DNA of 9,315 bases, taken from positions 1 to 9,315 of the forward strand of contig JBEKQP010000186.1 in the NCBI GenBank assembly GCA_049519595.1. Direction: 5' to 3'. The position numbers and the translations under genes are program-made. Every line of letters starts with the position of its first letter. The first letter of the stretch is position 1. Below the pieces are notes generated by a model. It was given only the letters and a program-made list of their open reading frames with translations. It had not been told where the DNA came from and ran no database searches. Origin of the DNA: CAWBRT01 sp049519595 (GTDB taxonomy: Bacteria; Acidobacteriota; Terriglobia; Terriglobales; Acidobacteriaceae). Below, in pieces: positions 6,246-9,315 of this stretch.

Positions 6246-6836
6246 TCAAGATTTCTGAATCTCTGAGATGAAATCTGCCAGCCGGTCATACCACATCGCC
6301 TGTTCGGCTCGGGTGAAGTGGGCGTTTGCGCCGCTCGGATTTGGGACGACATAGAGTCGCGTCGAGCCGACGCATTCCGGCTGCACGCCGAGCGCCGGAA
6401 GTGTCGCACTGCCAATAACAACGCGTTTGAATGGACGGTAGCCGGTCAGACCGTGGAAGCAAGCCACGCGCGGTTCATATTGATGTAATTTCGCGAGCAG
6501 TTGTGGCACTGCGGCCTCAAACTCGGCGGAATTAAGCTCGGACACATTCGCGGTTGGCCGCTTGATCACATCGGAAAAACCGATCCCGAAGTGCGGCAGT
6601 TCAGTATCGTGTTCGGGCCGCAGGACATCGACGGCGAGCGCGCGGCGCGCCCGTTCGCTCAGCTTGGAACACGATAGTGCCATCCAAAAGCGGTTGGCAG
6701 CGCGCGCGAAGTAGTGTCCGTACTCGACCGAGTACAGGCTGGGATTGATGCCCACAAATACCACGTCCAGTGCTGGCACAAGCAAGTCGGGCAAGGTTTG
6801 AAACGGGTATTCGGGTGCGTCCACACTGGGTTTCAT
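6246..6836 (-). CDS. mug: MUG/TDG-family uracil/thymine DNA glycosylase
   Basis: Mismatch-specific DNA glycosylase of uracil-DNA glycosylase family 2, which excises uracil or thymine opposite G and related lesions to start base-excision repair. The protein is 196 aa from ATG 6836; E. coli Mug is about 168. Motif 1 is GINPSLYS (29-36) with Asn31 at the catalytic position, followed by FARAANRFW (43-51). GIGFSDVIKRPT (83-94) and the intercalation-loop motif VPNPSGANAHF (164-174) match the family. An in-frame GTG at 6872 would add 12 residues (MVPQQ...). I chose ATG because the extra residues look unrelated to the fold, but the GTG is not excluded: a TATTTT box lies seven bases before it. The gene is transcribed away from the flavoenzyme gene on its right. 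Confidence 0.9.
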   Translation of the reverse strand: MKPSVDAPEYPFQTLPDLLVPALDVVFVGINPSLYSVEYGHYFARAANRFWMALSCSKLSERARRALAVDVLRPEHDTELPHFGIGFSDVIKRPTANVSELNSAEFEAAVPQLLAKLHQYEPRVACFHGLTGYRPFKRVVIGSATLPALGVQPECVGSTRLYVVPNPSGANAHFTRAEQAMWYDRLADFISEIQKS

Positions 6837-6887
6837 ATCTGCTCGTTTTTCGGCAGCCTGCTGAGGCACCACATCGCTGAAAATACC

Positions 6888-6902
6888 CCTTGGGTCCCAA
6901 GG
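6888..6902. promoter_or_regulatory. Perfect 15-bp palindrome upstream of mug, candidate operator
   Basis: CCTTGGG-T-CCCAAGG is a perfect 7-1-7 palindrome. It lies 52-66 bases upstream of the glycosylase ATG (16-30 from the alternative GTG) and directly beside a TATTTT box on the minus strand (6880-6885). Its single-base spacer is too short for an RNA stem-loop of full length, so a DNA-binding dimer is the simpler reading. No known operator is recognised. Confidence 0.5.
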
Positions 6903-7013
6903 ATAGATTCATGATATCCGGCATTGCGTTCGATCATTGTTCTTGGAACGCGCCCCGCGCACATTAATCAAGGCTCGTCAATCTAGATACACCCACTTGC
7001 AGCACGAAGATGG

Positions 7014-7097
7014 TTCGGTCGCGAAAATGATTTAGCCATTGCGGTCCGCGGCGGGGGGCATAACGCCGGCGGACTTGGCGTCTGGGACGATGCGCTG
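7014..7097 (+). pseudogene. In-frame remnant of the flavoenzyme N-terminal FAD domain
   Basis: Translation in the same frame as the following gene gives FGRENDLAIAVRGGGHNAGG and then LGVWDDAL, the normal FAD-domain sequence preceding the region at 7098. It includes RGGGH with the His codon at 7059-7061, the site where this family attaches FAD covalently. There is no ATG, GTG or TTG between the in-frame TAG at 6984-6986 and GTG 7098, and similarity to the family stops abruptly at about 7014. About 55-60 residues expected upstream are absent. Confidence 0.75.
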
Positions 7098-8243
7098 GTG
7101 ATTGATCTGGCGCCGATTCGCTACACGCAAGTTGACCCCGAAGCCGAAACGGTAAGGGTCGGAGGTGGTTGCACCTGGGGCGATGTGGACCACGCGACGC
7201 ACGCCTTCGGCTTGGCCGTGCCGACCGGAATCATCTCGACGACCGGTGTTGGCGGTTTAACGCTCGGCGGTGGATTGGGACATCTCACGCGGAAGTGCGG
7301 GCTGACGATCGACAACCTGCTCGGAGCCGATCTTGTTCTCGCCGATGGCAGCTTTGTTACGGTGAACCAGTGGCGAAATGAAGATCTCTTCTGGGCGATT
7401 CGCGGCGGCGGCGGCAACTTCGGGGTAATCACATCGTTCCTGTTCAAGGCTCACCGCGTGCACACCGATTATGCCGGACCGATGCTGTGGGAGCTGGAGC
7501 AGGCGCCCAAAATCATGCGCTGGTATCGCGACTTCATTGTCGATGCACCAGACGATATCAACGGATTCTTCGCCTTCCTAACCGTTCCGCCAGGGCCGCC
7601 GTTTCCGGAGCATCTGCACAACAAAAAGATGTGCGGAATCGTGTGGTGCTATACCGGCCCACTGCAGGATGGAGAGAAAATCTTCGAGCCGATCCGCAGC
7701 TCGCTGAAACCGGCTCTTGATCTCGTTGGCCCGATCCCGCATCCGGCGTTGCAGAGCATGTTCGATCCACTCTATCGTCCCGGCCTGCAGTGGTACTGGA
7801 AAGCGGATTTCGTCAACGAACTCAGCGACGAAGCGATCCGCCTACACATGAAATACGGGTCGGAACTCCCGACACCACTTTCAACGATGCACCTTTACCC
7901 GGTGAATGGCGTGGCGCGACGTGTCGGCAGCGACGCAACGCCATGGAGCTATCGCGACGCCACCTGGGCAAAGGTCATCGTGGGGGTCGATCCGGACCCG
8001 GCCAGGAAAGATGATCTCGTTCGTTGGGCCAAGAGCTACTGGGAGGCACTGCATCCGCACTCGGCCGGGGGCGCTTACGTGAACTTCATGATGGATGAGG
8101 GTGAAGATCGCGTGCAGGCGACCTATCGCGGGAACTACGAACGGCTTACCGCGATCAAAGCGAAGTACGACCCAACCAATCTGTTCCACGTGAACCAGAA
8201 CATCAAGCCCAAGGCGCAGGCGCAAGAAAAGCAGGCCAGTTAG
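7098..8243 (+). CDS. BBE-type FAD-dependent oxidoreductase, 5'-truncated, likely pseudogene
   Basis: Flavin oxidase of the berberine-bridge/FAD_binding_4 family, which oxidises sugars or alcohols in its characterised members; substrate here unknown. From GTG 7098 the protein is 381 aa, against about 450-470 for intact relatives. FAD-binding parts seen: TGIISTTGVGGLTLGGG (43-59), RKCGLTIDNLLGADLVLADG (65-84) and IRGGGGNFGVITSF (101-114). The BBE C-terminal motif is complete: YRGNYERL (343-350) and KYDPTNLFHVNQN (356-368). There is no Cys in the loop at 43-52, so bicovalent flavin attachment is not expected. The GTG lacks a ribosome binding site and lies after the family's flavin-attaching His, so a protein started there would lack part of the FAD domain. 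The remaining frame has no internal stop or frameshift, so the loss is recent or the start is atypical. A strong terminator follows. Confidence 0.82.
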   Translation: MIDLAPIRYTQVDPEAETVRVGGGCTWGDVDHATHAFGLAVPTGIISTTGVGGLTLGGGLGHLTRKCGLTIDNLLGADLVLADGSFVTVNQWRNEDLFWAIRGGGGNFGVITSFLFKAHRVHTDYAGPMLWELEQAPKIMRWYRDFIVDAPDDINGFFAFLTVPPGPPFPEHLHNKKMCGIVWCYTGPLQDGEKIFEPIRSSLKPALDLVGPIPHPALQSMFDPLYRPGLQWYWKADFVNELSDEAIRLHMKYGSELPTPLSTMHLYPVNGVARRVGSDATPWSYRDATWAKVIVGVDPDPARKDDLVRWAKSYWEALHPHSAGGAYVNFMMDEGEDRVQATYRGNYERLTAIKAKYDPTNLFHVNQNIKPKAQAQEKQAS

Positions 8244-8261
8244 GCACCTACGGCATAAACG

Positions 8262-8291
8262 AAGAGCGGGCGATATGGCCCGCTCTTTGTT
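8262..8291 (+). terminator. Intrinsic terminator after the flavoenzyme gene
   Basis: AAGAGCGGGC, loop GATATG, GCCCGCTCTT: ten perfect base pairs, followed by TGTT, a short U-rich tail. It begins 18 bases after the stop at 8243. The A-rich 5' arm also pairs with the T end, so it may work in both directions. Confidence 0.85.
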
Positions 8292-8385
8292 GTGCAGCAT
8301 TTTGCAGCCGTGTTTCGAAGCTTTTACCGGCAAGCTGCTCAGCTTCCTCGACCACCTGATAAACAACGCCAATCTGATTGTCGCT

Positions 8386-8433
8386 CCCTTCAAGGTGGCG
8401 GCTGTGCAAGCTGCCCCGGTTTTCCTGGATCGA
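8386..8433 (+). pseudogene. Fragment resembling the N-terminus of a nitrilase
   Basis: Codons here read PFKVAAVQAAPVFLDR, which I recognise as the first beta strand and following turn of bacterial nitrilases (carbon-nitrogen hydrolases), normally next to the start Met. No Met or ribosome binding site precedes it closely. After the Arg codon the frame continues as GLSSALLTRW and ends at 8499 without the Glu, Lys and Cys blocks of a nitrilase. It is therefore a short relic. The match is from memory of the family consensus and only 16 residues long, so chance is not fully excluded. Confidence 0.5.
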
Positions 8434-8502
8434 GGACTTTCTTCGGCGCTGCTTACACGATGGTCGCGGCAGACTGCCGAGACGAAGCCACTGCATTAAG
8501 GT

Positions 8503-8509
8503 AAGGAGG
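8503..8509 (+). promoter_or_regulatory. Strong ribosome binding site fixing the kinase start
   Basis: AAGGAGG lies six bases before ATG 8516. It decides this start over upstream in-frame starts such as that at 8378, and is the only near-consensus Shine-Dalgarno in the window. Confidence 0.85.
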
Positions 8510-8515
8510 AGTTTC

Positions 8516-9001
8516 ATGCTCGAAGTCGAATCGGTGCAGATGCAATTTCTCGCCGACACCAACATCGTCATCGGCCAGTCGCACTTCATCAAGACCGTCG
8601 AAGACTTATATGAAGCCGCAGTGGGCACGGTTCCCCAGGCGAAGTTTGGGTTGGCATTTAACAAAAGCTCCGGACCCTGCCTAACGCGCGCCGACGGGAA
8701 CGACGATGAACTCCGTGCGGCAGCGATCCGCAACGCCCAGGCACTAGGCGCAGGACACGCATTTGTTCTGCTTGTCCGTAATGCCTACCCGATAAATCTG
8801 CTAAACGCCCTCCGCAATGTGCCGGAGGTCTGCTCTGTCTTCTGCGCTACCGCCAATCCGGTTGAGGTAGTGATTGCCCGCAGCGAACAGGGCCGCGGCA
8901 TCATGGGTGTGATCGACGGCAATTCTCCGAAAGGTGTTGAGAGTCCCGCGGATATCACCGCACGCCATGACCTTTTGCGCAAGTTCGGTTACAAGAGATA
9001 G
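8516..9001 (+). CDS. Adenosine-specific kinase family protein (DUF355/PF04008)
   Basis: A 161-residue cytoplasmic protein of the small family named adenosine-specific kinase after structural work on archaeal members; it has no similarity to ribokinase-type adenosine kinases. The whole length fits the family. Conserved blocks: KFGLAFNKSSGPCL (43-56) followed by RADGND (58-63), HAFVLLVRNAYPINLLNALR (81-100), VCSVFCATANPVEVV (105-119), and RGIMGVIDGNSPKGVE (127-142). The C-terminus ends HDLLRKFGYKR. No signal peptide or membrane segment. The ATG at 8516 has an excellent AAGGAGG site. It appears to be a single-gene unit: a terminator lies upstream at 8262 and no plus-strand gene follows within the window. 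The likely role is nucleoside handling, but biochemical evidence for the bacterial members is thin, so the function name should be read as a family label. Confidence 0.92.
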   Translation: MLEVESVQMQFLADTNIVIGQSHFIKTVEDLYEAAVGTVPQAKFGLAFNKSSGPCLTRADGNDDELRAAAIRNAQALGAGHAFVLLVRNAYPINLLNALRNVPEVCSVFCATANPVEVVIARSEQGRGIMGVIDGNSPKGVESPADITARHDLLRKFGYKR

Positions 9002-9025
9002 CTGCGTTGAGCATTGGGGCGACCG

Positions 9026-9054
9026 GTGCGAACGTTAAAGGACCCGATTCGCAC
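9026..9054. repeat. 7-bp inverted repeat after the kinase gene
   Basis: GTGCGAA (9026-9032) and TTCGCAC (9048-9054) form a perfect 7-bp inverted repeat around a 15-base loop, 25 bases after the kinase stop. No T-run follows, so it could be a factor-dependent terminator or a 3'-end-protecting hairpin. The remainder of 9002-9275 shows no convincing gene. Confidence 0.4.
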
Positions 9055-9150
9055 GATCCAATGGTCCCGAAACCGCGTTCTGGAAAACCAGAGGCGTGTT
9101 TCTGAGCGAGTCGTCGGCGATCCGGAAGTTGGTGGTGATTAGAGGGTGAA

Positions 9151-9174
9151 AACTTCACCGCAAACTTCACTGCA
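9151..9174. repeat. Tandem TTCACCGCA-type repeat, copy 2
   Basis: AACTTCACCGCA is followed by AACTTCACTGCA, two 12-base units with one difference. The preceding AA extends the match to the copy at 6181-6194 to 14 bases. It continues into GAGAGCGCC, reminiscent of dispersed CACCGCAGAGACGC-type repeats seen in many bacterial genomes. Confidence 0.45.
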
Positions 9175-9275
9175 GAGAGCGCCGAAAGAGCTTCAAAACG
9201 GTGTTTTGGATCCAGCTAAATCACTGAAAACAAACGTGCGCAGGTCCAAAGAGGCGAGCTGTCGGCGTGTTGCAG

Positions 9276-9315
9276 TCAGCCTCGCCGCGCTGCCTCGATG
9301 GCGGCGATGTCGATC
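9276..9315 (-). CDS. Possible C-terminal end of a gene entering from the right edge
   Basis: The minus strand reads ...IDIAAIEAARRG followed by TGA at 9276-9278, a helix-like ending with strongly GC-biased third positions. Only 12 codons are inside the window, so neither the gene nor its family can be established; an open frame of this length is expected by chance. Confidence 0.3.
   Translation of the reverse strand, partial: IDIAAIEAARRG

Noticed and set aside
8248..8733. 161-codon minus-strand frame overlapping the kinase gene
   Set aside because: Antisense to a well-supported kinase with a strong ribosome binding site; no family features.

Overview
The window looks like a piece of chromosome from a GC-rich soil or freshwater bacterium, most likely Acidobacteriota (Koribacter/Terriglobia-like). 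That placement is inference. It rests on the gene families present, several genes without Shine-Dalgarno sites, and an intergenic palindromic repeat (a CATTCTGAGCG arm and a CGCTCAGGATG arm) of a kind I associate with those genomes. I see no transposase, integrase, phage gene or CRISPR array.

Layout. Positions 1-5700 are read leftward on the minus strand. From the left edge they hold: an NRAMP-family metal transporter cut by the window edge (1-1056); an unrecognised membrane-anchored protein (1297-1953); an MscS-type mechanosensitive channel with its own intrinsic terminator (2067-2975); an intergenic palindromic repeat (3064-3218); and a likely three-gene group. In transcription order that group is a COG2945-type alpha/beta hydrolase (5038-5700), a MOFRL-type glycerate 2-kinase (3671-5026) and a small ABM-fold monooxygenase-like protein (3278-3598). 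A roughly 300-base stretch without a gene follows (5701-6002). Next is a plus-strand tRNA-Asn(GTT) with encoded CCA (6076-6150), which has a clear sigma-70 promoter and a hairpin in its leader. A minus-strand MUG/TDG-type DNA glycosylase (6246-6836) has a perfect 15-bp palindrome upstream.

The right part reads on the plus strand and shows gene decay. A berberine-bridge-type FAD oxidoreductase (7098-8243) has lost its first ~55-60 residues. Its flavin-attachment histidine is still encoded upstream of the only usable start codon, after an in-frame stop. It ends in a strong terminator (8262-8291). A 16-residue fragment resembling the extreme N-terminus of a nitrilase lies at 8386-8433 with no nitrilase body after it. 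An intact adenosine-specific kinase (8516-9001) with an excellent ribosome binding site follows. The right edge holds mostly non-coding sequence, with tandem TTCACCGCA-type repeats and perhaps the last 12 codons of a minus-strand gene.

How the genes fit together. Most are independent housekeeping functions: metal uptake, osmotic protection, base-excision repair and translation. The hydrolase, glycerate kinase and ABM genes could be co-transcribed, but no shared pathway can be read from the sequence. No convincing new multi-gene system is visible. The most interesting observations are the truncated flavoenzyme next to the nitrilase fragment, the palindrome before the glycosylase gene, and the NRAMP protein lacking canonical metal-site motifs.
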